NCBI GenBank assembly: GCA_008360975.2
Contig: CM039183.1
Location: 84,480,350 to 84,544,349 of the forward strand
Direction of reading: 5' to 3'
DNA from: Lichenostomus cassidix
Taxonomy: Eukaryota; Chordata; Aves; Passeriformes; Meliphagidae
Length of the DNA stretch: 64,000 nucleotides
Every line of letters starts with the position of its first letter. Position 1 is the first letter of the stretch. Positions 1-13,679 of this stretch are shown piece by piece. The notes below the pieces were generated by a model that saw only the letters and a program-made list of their open reading frames with translations, had not been told where the DNA came from and ran no database searches. The translations under genes were made by a program, and so were the position numbers.

Positions 1-1379
1 CCAAAAAGCATCTACAGCATTATTTATGATCATTTTTATTATAAACTTCTATTTATTTCCCAAATGTTTCTATTTATGTCTTCACAGATGCATAACCTAA
101 TATATTTCTATTTTAAAAAATACCCTTTGTAAAAAAAATTGGTATTCCACAAGCAAAAAAGCAAATTAGGGAGATAGGAAATAATATAGAATTATGTACT
201 AGTGTAGAATGATTCAATTTCTTTTGAAAAATCATTCTTCTTATAATTTCTGTCTCTAAACAATCACTGCTTTCTGATAAGCAACTGGCCTTATATGTCA
301 AGATTGCAGATTGTGATGCAAAAGACAATGTCAAACAGGGAGTGGCTTTTCCAACAATACTACAATATTACTTTTAGATATTATGCAAATTATTTAAACC
401 TAATTATCTATTTCATCTAGCAAGGCTATAATTCTAGCCTATCATTTGCTAAGTCAGAAAGGTGTTCATGCTCCCGGTGCTAGTAAGTCAAACATGTTCC
501 CATGTTATATGGATAGTTAAACTTTAGAGTTGGAGGCCTACAGAAAGTAAAAATTCTCTTCATAATAATACCCCTTAAACAAAACTAAATGCCTAAGATC
601 ACCAAACACTGTACAAATAGTAATGCTTCTAGATTTTCTGCACTCCTCATTATCCCACTTTAAATATGGGTAGTGAAAAACAACATATCCAATTAACTAA
701 CTTTCACTCAGACAAAAAATTCATTCATATGATTTTCTACAGCACTATCTTGAAAGCCTGAGCACAAAGTGGCTATGGGTTAAACAAAGAATATAACTCA
801 AACCCATGACTGAATGGACTAGAAGGCATTGGTACATAGCTGTAGCAGACAAACTACATTGATCCCACAGTTGTTGAAGTATTTAAGTGCCAAATTAGCA
901 TCATTAATTTATTTTTCTCCACTACCCCTTCCAGAAGAATACTATCAGCAAAAAAGAAATGAGCAGGCCTTGATGAAAAATAGATTACAAATGCCACTTC
1001 AAAATGGATGGAGGCAATTTCCTGTACGGGTAAATCCAGACCCAAACACTTCAGCTCTGCCTGGTATTTTAAAATAACATCTAATGTTGATTAGCTCTAG
1101 CAACTGTTTAAGAATTGAAAACAATCAGTTCAAATTCAAGTAATTTATGCAAGAAATATATTGAGTGTGTTCACCTGAGCAAATCTATCTGCTTTTGTAA
1201 GATTCTGTGCAGTGAAGTTTTTTTTTTTTAATTTATGCTACAGGGAATGTGCACCGTGCTTAACCTAAATATAAAAAATTCTTATTCTGTAGTAGTGTCA
1301 CTAGAATATTTTCAGCACCACACATGAAAGGTAGGTTATTACCATACTTTACAATACTTTCTCTTAACATGGAGTAATT

Positions 1380-1592
1380 TTTATAGGGACATACTTAACT
1401 CATTGTCTTATCTCCAAGGCATTTATATTTGCTTTGCCCTGGACACATGAATGAGTAATTTCTGATAGGAAAATTTCATTTCAGAAAAGGAGAAAAAGCT
1501 AATCCAAAGTAGAAAGGCTTATCTTCTTAGCCCCTAATTTGACATTGAATCCTAAGTTTAAAGATTTCTCAGACTGTAGTACCTTTCAGTTT
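1380..1592 (+). repeat. Direct duplication, copy A
   Basis: This segment resembles 2553-2762 in the same orientation, with the start points about 1175 bp apart. Exact shared blocks include TAACTCATTGTCTT (1396 and 2571) and AATCCAAAGTAGAAAGG (1501 and about 2674). By eye the best 140 bp are roughly 85% identical with a small indel, and similarity fades after TAAAGA..TCTCAGA (1559 and 2731). It matches no repeat family I know. It is either a local duplication or two copies of an uncharacterised interspersed repeat. Confidence 0.8.
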
Positions 1593-1740
1593 TAAGGAAG
1601 GAGACAAAATCCTCATAAAATATTAGAGGATGATGGCAAAAGGAAAAAAAAAAACTATATAATGTGGATATATTACAAACATCTATTGTTTTCTCTCTTT
1701 CTTGTGCATAGTCCTTTCTTAGGATCACAAAAACACACAT

Positions 1741-1764
1741 TAAAGTTATATATATATAACTTTA
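1741..1764. repeat. 24-bp perfect AT palindrome
   Basis: The sequence reads TAAAGTTATATA and then its exact reverse complement, giving a perfect 24-bp palindrome centred on a (TA)n core. It could extrude a cruciform. It lies 150 bp downstream of duplication copy A and is absent from the equivalent place after copy B. Short TA-rich palindromes arise readily in AT-rich DNA, so no function is claimed. Confidence 0.85.
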
Positions 1765-2552
1765 TGACTTAGGAATTCACATCTTTCTCTGGTAATGTTT
1801 TCTCTTGTTCCATCTAAAGTGTACAATCCTGTATTTTTCTGATTAACTACTCACCTACTTGATGTGATCATCTCTTCTCTAGTTTTACTAATGGCTACTT
1901 ATGTTTAATATATCCTCCCTCTACACATTTAATTATTTTCAGTAGAAAGAAGTCTAATCAAAGCATCACTTAAATTATTGGAATAATAAGGATAACTACA
2001 TTTACATTCAGTAAACATTCTTAACCACTAAGTTTCATTGTCTTTTGACAACTACTTTGGAAAAAAGTGGTTCTGCCACTTTCTGAACAGGATTTCAATT
2101 TGAAGTGCTGCTACAAACTATAGGGAAATAGAATAAAAAGACAGTAAATATGCTGTTATAGTTCTGCATTGAGTCTATCCACTGCAGATTTAATTTGTAC
2201 ACATGCAATATGCATTCTATTAAACAAGCTATACAAATAGATATATCTTTAATACTATTGAAAGGTCACTGTTTTCAGTCAGCTTGAACTCCCGGTAGGC
2301 AAATTCATATTCCTAAATCCTATCATCATACCTCTGCTTGCACACAAAGATGTGAGCAACCTCACTCAAGTGCCAAGTGTGCAGGGCCACAGGTCTATGT
2401 TTTTGTGTTTTCCAAGCTGAGGTGCTGTTGCAGTGGAAGATAGATCCCCTCCTTTTATTTCAAGCATCCATATAACTTGTTTTAAGAATACAGCGATATT
2501 AGTTCTGTGAATGTAATTACTTTGAAATAAGTGAAACATTAATAAAACAAAG

Positions 2553-2762
2553 TTAATTATAGGACATCTTTAACTCATTGTCTTGGCTCCCAAACATTTA
2601 TATTTACTTTTCCCTGGATCCATGAATGAATAATTTCTGATATGAAAAATTAATTTCAGAAAAGAAAAAAGCCAATCCAAAGTAGAAAGGTTTACCTTCT
2701 TAACCCCTTGACATGTAATCACAACAAGATTAAAGACATCTCAGAGCATGACAGCTTTTTAA
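2553..2762 (+). repeat. Direct duplication, copy B
   Basis: This is the partner of the segment at 1380-1592, in the same orientation. The alignable core runs from about AATTATAGGACAT to TAAAGACATCTCAGA. The sequences flanking the two copies are not obviously alignable, so the duplicated unit appears to be only about 210 bp. The roughly 960 bp between the copies has no recognisable coding content. Confidence 0.8.
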
Positions 2763-5700
2763 TGTTTGTATCCTAACATGAAGCAGAATCTGGCAGTGGT
2801 GGCTGCTCTGACATTCTTATTCTGGCTTTAGTCATTCATGACACATCTGGAACAAGATCTCTGCTTTTCCATTTCAGGTTGGAACACTTCAAAGTAATTT
2901 GATTGAGAATTTTTTATGTCATGGTCTGTAATACTGTCTGCTCCTCTTCAACGGAAAGACACTTAAGCTCTTAGAACCAAAAATTACAAACCTGAACACT
3001 TTGGAAACTGCAGGGTAGAAAGTTCAGGTATCACCCCCTGCCTGTAACCAGGCTTGGTCCAAAGCCTTATGGAGATGAAGGGAGAACTCATGGCCAAGTT
3101 GGGCATTACAAAAGAGAACTTCCATGGGAACCATTTTATTAGAGACTTGTTTGGCTTGTTAAACACCTTTTGAGAACAAGAATCTTTCTGCAACTGCAAA
3201 ATTCCACAAAGGTTTCCCAGGAATGCAGAATCATGGGAATTCCATTCTAGCACTGGAAAGCAAGAATATGGTAATATTTTGTAAGTCTCAAGGAAGGAAT
3301 AGGCAGAATTCAATACAAAGCGGATAACTTCATTCCTAATGAAAATAAATGGAGCAAGAAAGCCTTGTCTTCCTCTGCCTCCTAAGAGCTACACAGTGAA
3401 GATTCTGTGATGAATAAAAATGCAAAAAAAAGAGGCTTTTAATATCCTCTTCAAAAAAAACCATATAAGGAAATCTCCATCTGCTGTCAGCTCTCAGATT
3501 TATAGCAGTTCAGCATGAAGCACTTTCTTTAAAGTATTACTATAACCCTTTATGTATTATTACTACAAAAGGGACCTGCTGTTCTACTGTTTACCTTTCT
3601 TCAGGAATGCCTCCACAATGGCCCTGTACTTGAACATATTGCCTACTGTGCTAATTCTTGAAGAGGATTTTATTTTAAAATAAATAAATATAGTTCTTTT
3701 TCACTCACCTAAACTGTGTTCAAAAATTGAAAACTGGAAGAAAATTAATGTCTATAAGAATACCAAAGTTGATGTCATCATATGAAAGTCCCCTGCAGAT
3801 TTGTCTACCCATTTGCATTTACATGTGTATACAAGGTTTCAAAGAAAGTATGAGTCCAGATATACCACCTAAAGCAATGTAAAATGCAACAAACTACCTG
3901 CTTTGGCAGCTGCATCCCTTTTATGTCTCAACCTTGTAATCATTTTCTTACAGCCCAATGTAAAGTACAGTAATCTTGGTAAAATATTTGTTCTTTATTA
4001 GTAATTTAGAAAACAGAGATTCTGTAGATCTACCCTCAACTACAGTCATGGTTGTGCTAAACTGAGTGCCAAAGACTAGAACTAGTGCCAGGAATCAAAG
4101 TTTTCCTATTAGGAAACCTTCAGCAGTCAGGATGCTTATCCACAGGGTGTTAATGTCATAGTAGTACAGCCAAATTCAGCTTCTCATAGTACTGTTTTTT
4201 ACATGTTTTCTCTTTCATAGTGTTTGTAGTCATTTTACTGTGACTTCGCTCATGTAGCTGATGCTACATTAAATTGAAGAAAAGAGGACATTTTCCTAAC
4301 TGAAGAGTGGCTGGAGATGGTCCACATTTTAGGGAAATATTGTAAGTAACAGTAAAAGAAAAAAGAACTGAGCTATAGATGTTAATTTTTATTTGTTCCA
4401 TTGTGTCTAATTTGTGCCATCTTCCTAACGCTTTCTTTAAAACACAGGTATACATTATTTTACAGAAATGTGAAAAAAATAATAATTTGTTTTAATTTTA
4501 TAATTTACTTTTTTAAAGTTGTAGTTACTGTACTCCATGAGATGTCTGTAAATTGCAGCTGTGTGCCTGACACATAGCTAGGGGTATGCTGATGAAGCTT
4601 CCTCTTATTCACTATAGGAACCATTGATACAAATGTCCACCAGAGGAATCTTCTAGTGCATTCAGGTCTTATTTGGGAGGAATTCATCACATCAGCTTGC
4701 ATTCAAAAACTGCACATTATCTATACAAACATCTTCTCATAATGTAATAAGTCAATACCATCATACTTAAGATACAGGAAACGCAAAACGCATTTTACGT
4801 AGCGAAGGATATAGAGACCAAGAAGTGCAAAAATGAGTACTCTATAAGGAAAATATTTATTACTTGTCCTTTGTGACCAGATACTCAGATGATAACAAGA
4901 TATGGCATCATCAGATTCACAAGGTAAGGGAGCACTGCACCTAGCAGTAGCCAGCTGGTTTTCAGGCAAGATGTGCATTTGGCTGACGCTAGAAGTGAGT
5001 TTGCCCAGACTGCAGTTTCCTATTCCTTAATGTTGAAAGCAGTATAATCATATTTAGGAATAAACAGACTGACCTGTCAATGAATGGAAATTACTATGTA
5101 CGGAAGGTGGAATGTGGAAGAAAAAGTTGAAGAATGAGGAAAATGGGATTTTCCATTATAATAGTAGAGTAGTCTGAAATCTGAATTCTTCTAAATCCTT
5201 TCAGCTAGTGTTTGGAAGGGGATAGTACGAGTAATTCAATTTTACTTTTAAATTATTGTAATTTCTGTCAGTAATTATGCTCATCTGGCAAACCGAACAG
5301 CTGGAAACAGGGAGAACAATAAACAGAAATGACTAGCAGCATCTTTCTGAAAGTGAAGTTCTGAGAAACTGAGAAAAGAACCTATGTGGTTTCCTGGCTG
5401 TATTTATTTTCTGTGAGCTTGACTCTGCCATCTGAAATAGTCTGCTGATGAGCAAACCATGCAGAGGGTAGTTCAGGTATTCTCCTTTGAAAATGAAGGA
5501 TGATTTCATGCTATTTCTACAGGGCAAAACCCACCTGTCATGTCCTTAAGACCAGCTGTGCTAGGTCACTTCCTGTCATTTCTTCCGGCAGGGGTGGCCC
5601 CTTATACACTACTTCAATTCAAATCATTCTTACCTAGTGACTGAATTTAGAGGGACAGAAGACAAAAGGAAGGAATTTTTGTGCCTTTGTGCAAGAAAGG

Positions 5701-7554
5701 ACAAGCAGTTCTCTCTTCAGACATTTGAAGTTTGATAAAAAGATTGGTCCCCTATCCATCAGGATTGTAGCCAGCTCCCAGACAGTCTTGAACCCAGACC
5801 AGCTCATTTTTCAAGATTAGAAAAGCTTCCCAATTGAGGTGTCAGGGAGTATGCTTGAAGCCCAAGAGCCATGTGGAGAAGTCTTAAATGTTACACGACT
5901 CTGGGAGTATGGCTTAAAAAGACACTGGATTCGGCAATGAAGCTTGACAAACATATTCATGTTTCTGCACGACATCCTGCCCAATCTTCTTTTCCTGCTC
6001 CAGTGAATAAAGTTTCCTCTTCCACATTTATACAGTTCTTTCTTTCTGGGGCTGTGCCACAACCTGCATCACTAGAATGATACAGGCTACAATCAACTTA
6101 TTTTGGGGAGGTAATTCTTTACAATAGCTTTTGTCCAATGACACTTTCCTTTTCCCTTTAGAACTAGGCAAGAGATGGAGAAAGACATGACTCTGTCTCT
6201 GGGGTTAATTTGTAATTTATGCTGTCTGGAGAGGTCTCCGTACATTTGAGTTATGCTATATTCTACGCAGGCCTGACAATTCTTTATGTGTAATGTCATC
6301 ATGTGAAGTATAAAGAAAATGAGAACTGAAGTCGCAATTTACCACTGTGAAGAGTCCTGCTTGTTGTGATAAAGTATTTAAACCAAGAGGGAAGACAAAT
6401 ATATACTGTTCCTTCTACAGTCTGTTGAGACGTATTTCAGGGCTTTCTTAGCTAGAATTTAACAGATTCAGTATTCAATTTCCAATACAAATTTTCCCTT
6501 AAGTGAACATTTCTCCTTTCCCTTCCTCATTGAAAATCCAGGATGTTCTGAAAAAGTTCTCATAAGCTAATGGAGAAATAAATAAATTGGTACATCTATG
6601 ATGAGTATGAAATCCTTCTCCACAGCATCTCTTTGATTCCACACCAGGAGGCTAGTGTGATTTAGTCAGGAAAATGTATTGTACATGCCAGAGAAAATTT
6701 TGTTAATTAACCTATGAATGTTGTTACATGTATTTCTGATATTTTCTAGCTCCTTAAGACAAAAAATGGTTCATTTTAGTATTCTCTTACTCTCTCCAGC
6801 AAAATCACCTCTGATAACCCAATCTGATAATTGTACCATATTTGCTAATGGAGCTGCAAGAACCAATATGCTACAAGATTCTGCTCACATTTAGGGTTTT
6901 GGAAATAGAGAAGTAGCAGCAAGCAGGTGAAGAAGAAAGAGAGAATTTATGACATCTTTGTCATAAGTAAACACTTATAACTTTGCTACACTCAGACGGT
7001 ATCCATCTTTTGTAGTACAAATTACCTATATTAAGAGGGTAGTGAAAGAAAGGCAGAGAAGCATAGTTCTATTCAATTTATCAGCTGAGGTACTCAATTA
7101 TTCCCTACATGAAAAAAGAAAGGTACAGACCCGTCAGCTTTCATTACTGCCTTTTTGTCTGAGTGGGCAGACCAACCTGAACTCTAACTTTTGTATTTCA
7201 CTTTTTACATTTTAACACTGTCATCCAATTGGGGAAAAATGTGACTGGACTATAAACTGGGACCCAGCAGACTTAAAAAGAGAGAGACACTTGCCTTGAC
7301 CTGTATAAAACCAAGGGAGGATACAAAACCTGAAGAACTAAGCATGTACTGTTTTAGAAATCAAAGTGATCGGCTGAAGTTTGCATGGGGCACAGAGTCA
7401 CACACGTGAACTAGCCATGCAGACAAAAATTGTATCTTAAACCCTATTAGTTAAGTCTGAGTGACTGCAGTTTACAGAACTGTACTGACAGACCTGGTCT
7501 TTACATGGAACGTGGGTATAAATTACTGTGGTTGTAACACCAAATGATAAAAAC

Positions 7555-8130
7555 TGTCACAGCTTAACCCCAGACAGAACTGAGCACCATGCAACCATTC
7601 ACTCACCTCCCCCATCCCAGTGGAATGGGGAGAAGAATCAAAAGTAAAACTTTCAGGTGAGATAAGGACAGTTTTGTAACTGAAACAAAAGCAAAATTAA
7701 TAATAATAGGAAATAATTATAAAGAAAAGGAGAAAATAAAAAAGAACAAACTCAGGGAAAAGAAGTGATGCACAACACAATTGCTCACCACCTGTAGACT
7801 GATGCCAGACCCTGTCCTCACATCCCCATCAGCCCCCTTCTGTGTTACTCCCCCACTTTATATCCTGAGCATGACCTTCTGTGGTGTGGAAGATCTCTTT
7901 GGCCAGTTTGGGTCACCTGTCCTGGCTTTTCTCCCTGATGACTTTTTTTTTGTATCTCCTCACTGGCAGAGCAAGAGACAGAAAAAATGTCCTTGACTTA
8001 GGATAAACACTGCTTAGCAGCAACCAAAACATCAGTGTGTTATTAGCATTTTTCTCATACTGAATCCAAAACACAGCACTGTATAAGCTACTGAGAAGAA
8101 ATTAACTCCATCCCAGCCAAACCTAGGACA
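7555..8130 (-). mobile_element. Solo LTR 1, avian ERVL-like family
   Basis: On the + strand the element opens with TGTCACAGCTTAACCCCAG and closes with CCTAGGACA, so it is bounded by TG...CA. The sense direction is minus: a TATAAA box (plus-strand TTTATA, 7857-7862) then lies inside the element, as expected for U3. Landmarks shared with the other two LTRs here are the GGCCAGTTTGGGTCA block (about 7900), a TGATGCACAACACAATTGCTC-like block, an A/T-rich AATAATAATA stretch, and the AACATCAGTGTGTTATTAGCA and AACTCCATCCCAGCC blocks. No internal gag, pol or env sequence flanks it, so it is a solo LTR left after recombination. The adjacent 5-mers (AAAAC and GAATT) do not form a target-site duplication, so the edges may be eroded. 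The ERVL assignment is from memory of avian families. Confidence 0.85.
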
Positions 8131-11100
8131 GAATTGCACTGGTTATAACATCAAATTATTTAAAAAAAAATTGCTTTAAGAGGAAGTGCATTCAAAGTTA
8201 ATCCATTTGTTTATTTAATAACTTATCATACATATTTTGCCTTTGGTATTTCGTTCTTCCAAAGACAGTGAAGGGCAAGGTCTTTTCTTTATGTGCTGAA
8301 TCTAGGCTAAGTCTAGAAATGTCAAAAATAATATTTGTCAGTGAGGGCTGCTAAATGATGCTGGTTATGATAATGCACCTGATTCATAAAAAGATGAAGC
8401 CTTTTGTTTTAAATAAAAGCATTATCTGCCACTATTCTTTCTGAAGGTCAGCATTTTAGTGCTTTTAAACACAGCTATTTCCTTCAGTGTACTTCTTGGC
8501 ACCTACTGTAGTGCTTATTTCTTGACCTTCTGCAAGGTAAATCTTTTTCCCAAGTGCTTTTATACTTTGGACAAAGTATTATAGAACTTCTGTGTTCCTC
8601 TCAAATTAAAGACATGAAGCAGTACTACTTCCAAAAAATTTTGCTTCAGCTTTCACTTATGGTCAATCTCTTCAGAAGATTCTGTCTTTTTTAAAAATAA
8701 AAACACTGTTTTATCAACCACTAGTTAAAATCGGTCATACAAATATGAAATATGAAAGACAGGGTGAAACCTTCTGCAAAAGATTCATTTTGGAGGTCCA
8801 GCCTAAAATTGTGCATGGTACTTCCCACAGAAAGCAAAGGGGATCACAAATGGACTTGAAACTTTGTGCTCCAAGAATGGGAAAAAAAACCACCAACCCC
8901 AAAAAACCCCTTTAATATTCTGAACTTGCCTTCAGTAACATTAACACATATACATGAATATCAGCATTATATATATTGCAGATGCATATGCATACATGAT
9001 ACAAAACTACAAATGCTATGATTAAAAGCATTGAATGTTCTACAGAAATGCCAGGGGTCAGAATGTATTCAACACAGAACAAGCTATCGGAAGATGCTAA
9101 CAATATGATGCATTAGGCATAGGAATTTTTATATAAAGGGTAAATCAAGAAGAGATACTCAATTACATTTTATGCCTTAATTTTACTGAAAGTTATTACA
9201 AGGCTAAATTGTTCAATGTAATTTTGGCTGTATTTGAAACTTAAAGTAAGCTAACACTTTTCTCATAATTTTTCTTCACCTTGTTTATCTAGAAACTGCT
9301 ACCATGAGTCATGCTGCCTGTGTCTAGGTAGTGCGGAATGCTTTCTAAAAATATAGCTGTTTTTTCTACATTATCACCATTTGATATTAATACTATATAA
9401 AGGGGGGGGAAAGGTTTTTTTTCTTATTCTTTCTCTTAAAAAAAACCCTCCAAGAGACAGAAATTTAACAGTGCATTCTCTTTGAAAGAAGTGCTCCTCT
9501 TTTTTTAATTAACTGCCTTATTCTAATAAACATAAATATGAAGCAAATTTTCTTAATTCATAGTTATGAATATTATTGCCTATGTCTTAAGTGCATAACA
9601 ATGAAAATCTCTCTTTCCTTATGCAAATGTTTATTTATTTCAGTTAAAAACCAAATGTATCACAATTAACTAGTTTTTTTGATATTGGAATACCTAATTC
9701 TCTTGTTTAGTCCATTAAAGGATATTTAGAGACAGACTTTGCCTCCCTTGATACACAAACAATTATGTATACTAGTTTCTGAATAACTCTGGGTTATTCC
9801 AGGGTCTGACATACATCTGGAGAGCCTTAAAACAGGTGGATCAGATATGCTGTGGAACATCAGTTCTTGAAGAATGTAGAAAGTTGACAGGATAAGACCT
9901 TGATGTAGCTTTGAAGCTGGCCTTGCCTGGGGATAGCAATTGAATTCCCAACCTCAAGGTTCCTTCCAACCCTTTGTTCACACAGTAACCACCCTCCCTT
10001 CAAGAGATTAGCTACTTTTTGGGTTGGTTCTCACCCATCCAGAATTTATGATTTGGGATTTCTGGGTGAACACACACTCTAAAAAGCAGGGGTTAAAGCA
10101 ACTGGCTACAGCTTTGCCTGAGCTCTCAACTCATCTAATTGTTTTGAATATGTGTTCTAAGGTTCAGAAGCAGCAGGGTAAGACATGCTCTGCCTAGACT
10201 GTACATTCTGTCCAGAAAACAATTATATGAAGCACTGGTTTTGTCCTCAGATATGGACAAAGACTTAAGAAATTTCTATCTCAGCAAATCACTGTATTGA
10301 AAAAAATAAGCACATCACTGTACTTCTCTTCAGCCCAGTAGTAATTTCGATCGTGACAATACTGCATACTAGCCAGAAAAACATTTGCACATTTTCAATC
10401 CATACCTGAAAAGCATGCACAAAAAGGCACTGTGAGAAGTTATCTCTTAGGCTGTAATACTGCTTTGTACTGTCAGACCAGTGATGGGTACATTCATTTT
10501 AAAGAGAACTAGGATAGCCTTTCAGATGAAATGTATTAAGTGTTCTTATGGCATCCACACCATTAGTTTATAATTACAGTGTTCTGAAACAGGACTGAGG
10601 CAACTGATCCTGTAAGGAATTGCATTCATAACACTGCTGCACTGGTTTGGAAGGCTAAAAGAGAACTGAAAAGAGGAGGAAGATAGCTTTGTGAAGTTGT
10701 CCCTGCTAAAAGCTCTCTGTGCCATAGAACCCATGTCTGCACCAATAACTTAACCATGGCTCAAACTCTGTAATACAGCCATCCCTGCTTTTAGATCTCT
10801 AGCACACTATCTGGTACAGATGTAGCTTGAGTCAGCTAGGAGAACTCTTCAGTCCAGACTCCAGAGCCCAGAGCCAGGCTTGAGAGTCTCCCTGGATTAA
10901 GGTTCATTCCCAAAAGGCTGTGTAGATGTGACTGCTCTGTTTTGGGCAGTAAAAACAACTGCAGAGACTTGAACTGTGCTTTACCAGCCAGTCCAAGAGT
11001 CACCCCTTGCCCATTTCATTTACTAGCATACACTTAGTCAAGGAAATGAAAGTACTTTAAAAACACACTATTAAATCAGTTACTTTCCTCAATAAACTTA

Positions 11101-13679
11101 GAAACTAATAAGAAGGACTTAATGAGAAAATGTTTCCTGTTGTCCACTTCATATATATATTTGATTAGTTATTTTTTTGAAGTAGATCTTAAATTTTTCT
11201 GGAATTTCTTGCTGGATCAATAAAACGTGGGCTTTTTAGTTTGTTTTGTTTAGTTTTGTTCTGTAATGACTGAGCAAATCTCAACAGATATAAAAGTACT
11301 GTTGTTATTTTAGGATACAGATTAGGTAAACAATCAAAATGCCCCCAAACCAGAATTTTTTCCTGAGTTAGAGATAAGTTGCTGTAACTTCATTAGGGAG
11401 CCTGAGGGTACTGCTACCATATCAGCTCCAGGAGGACCATGAGGGAAAGGTTAAGGAAGCAGAAGAAACTCACGATTTGCTGGCAGACCAGGCTGAGATA
11501 AATAAATAGCTATCAGTTTCAAAATTTAGAAACTCACTTAATGAATCAGGCATTTGAAATAAAGAATACATGAGGGGTTTGGAGAAATAGTTACCTCCTT
11601 GGAAAGCAGTAATTCCAGTACAGATTAGCAATGGCATTTATAGATTAGAAACATATTACATGAAATTTCTTAGAATTTGTTATTGGTTTTGCTGAGTGGG
11701 ACATCAATAAATCTGACCAGATGTATAGTATATAATACACAGTTTAATCCATCTGGTTTCAGCCTTTCCCCCTCTCTCCCTCCCCAGTCCCATTACTTTC
11801 GAAATTCCAGAACCAGATAATTCATATTTTGGCACCTAAGAAATGGCAACACAGAGAATACAGTGCTCAGAAACCTTAATGTTAAGAATTTCCTTAGACC
11901 AGATAAGAGGTCCTTGTAAATTGATAGTTTGCAGCTGGCAGTAGCCATTATCAGGTAAGCGTTTAGAGGAGCATCTCCAACTTCTGTGAAGAAAAGTACT
12001 GATGCACTTAGAGACTGCAGACAACATCATACTTTCCTTTTCCTGTCAACCTCAGTTTTAACTTTCTCATCTCCAGCATCCACAAGCAAATGTCTGTGAT
12101 TTTATACTCTTCTCTAAAGCACTAACTCTGTTCTTAACACTGCAGAAAATAACTTAAAACTCTATTAGCCCTTTTCTTGACCCCATGTCCCTTGGCTTCA
12201 CTTTTACCAGTATGCTTGATTCCTGGTTTAAAAAAAAAAAGAAGTATTTTGGAAGAAGTCGTTTGATTAAAAAAAGATTGAGGACGAGTGCTACAGAGAA
12301 CCTTAACAATGCAGACTGCTGTCTGCAAAGCATGGATTTCAGCAGTAAGAGTGGAAGGTAAGAGGCAGTGGGAATAGAGAAAGTGCAGCCACAAAGGACC
12401 TAGCTGAAAGTGTAGAAACATTGACTGAAAGAGTAAATAAAAAAAAAAGAAAGTGATTAAAAAACATACAGAATAAAGGGACTGAAAGAGAAACAACATA
12501 GGACTTTTGCCAGAGGTTTAAAGATTGTTTTTTAAAATTGAGGTAATTATCAGAGAGAGCAAAGATACATTTTCTTATTAATTGAAAAATTGGCATATAC
12601 ATATTCCAAATATTTTGCTTACACTTTATTCTTTCATGTAACTACAGGGTGGTATTTGAATCATCTTTCACTCAGATCTGATCCTTCTCTTCATGAATTA
12701 TAGCTGCTTAATTTCAGCTACCACACTGCAATCTGGCTACTGCAAGATCAGAAAAAAAAATTAATTCATATCTGCTGCAGTCATTAAATGTTTTCTATAT
12801 TTTTTAAACAATTTTTTGACTGAAACCTGAAGAACAATACTTGGAATTGAATTACAACTTCATTTCAAAGTTCTTGCCATAATTCATTTTTGTTGTTCAT
12901 TAAAATTACTAGGATATTTTAAAAGTGTAGGTTTTTTCCCTATACAAGTGTATGAGCATAGGCCTCAGAGGAAACAAGTGGACAAGAGAATTGAGTTCAG
13001 CACTTCAGTTATGCAACTGTGCAATAGCATTTAAAACTGGAAATAGGCCACAGAGCATCTATCCTGCAATTTGCTACTCATTGCAGGTCTCAAATCTCCT
13101 CCCAATATTTTAAAACTATTTTTAGATTTGCAGGGTAAAATAATTCAAAGTAACACAACAGCCACCTTAAAGAAGGTAAGCAAAAGAAATAAAACTTCGG
13201 CAAGGACAAAAGATGAACACGGTCCAGAAAACAAAAGGGCATATCATACAGCATACCAGCCAGAAAAAAAAATTAATTAGTGGCCAAACACAACCCATGC
13301 CAGCACTGCAAAGAGCAGTGCAAAATACAGTTGTCTTTGAAACAACATTCAGCTTGATAACCTACAGAGGTCTACCCAACACAACACAAAGTCTCTTCTA
13401 AATTATTATGCTCTAGTCAGAAGTGAGACCACTTGCAGAACTTGAACTAGTGGAAATTACCTTAGATAGTGCTACCCTGAAGCTGACACCACTACCAGTT
13501 CTGGGCTTCTGACACATCAGCTATATACAAACATAATAAAATGTACACAAACATAAAAATTAAGAACTATGTAAAGGACAGACATCTAAATGGTTACATT
13601 CAACTCAAAAGATGTTACCTGAAGAATCAGCCTTCCATTTAAAAATGACTCTGCTAAAATTTAGCTTTACTCCAGATGA
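8131..13679. other. Noncoding, mostly unique sequence
   Basis: No coding region or RNA gene could be supported. The stretch contains a possible CR1 tail at 9820-9990. A unique-looking AT-rich part at about 8200-8560 has TAAT and AAATAAA-rich motifs. A G8 run lies near 9401 and an A11 run near 12230. The open frames of 121 and 87 codons on the minus strand near 12.13-12.60 kb are T-rich, phenylalanine/leucine-rich readings of an A-rich plus strand and look like chance. Confidence 0.65.
9820..9990 (+). mobile_element. Possible degraded CR1 3' tail
   Basis: The piece AACCTCAAGGTTCCTTCCAA followed by CCCTTTG resembles the end of avian CR1 elements (GACCTCAAGGTCCCTTCCAACCC). The preceding 130 bp, beginning GGAGAGCCTTAAAACAGGTG, follows the order of the region after the last CR1 ORF only loosely. 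The usual ATTCTATGA tandem is missing. It is therefore an old fragment or a chance match. Confidence 0.4.

Larger units (their letters stand above)
1..7554. other. AT-rich noncoding stretch, no gene seen
   Basis: All frames are interrupted every few tens of codons. The open frames present (60-109 codons) encode low-complexity or featureless peptides with no domain, signal peptide plus mature region, or splice-bounded exon structure that I can recognise. The structures I can support here are the direct duplication at 1380-1592/2553-2762 and the palindrome at 1741-1764, listed separately. The rest is unique sequence consistent with an intron or intergenic desert. Confidence 0.7.

Noticed and set aside
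383..390. Perfect octamer motif ATGCAAAT (also at 9621 and, inverted, at 18752)
   Set aside because: Several copies are expected by chance in 64 kb of AT-rich DNA, and no promoter context is visible.
7681..7745. A-rich AATAATAAT stretch that looks like a separate simple repeat
   Set aside because: It is the normal A/T-rich interior of the ERVL-like LTR and is shared with the copy at 30.7 kb.
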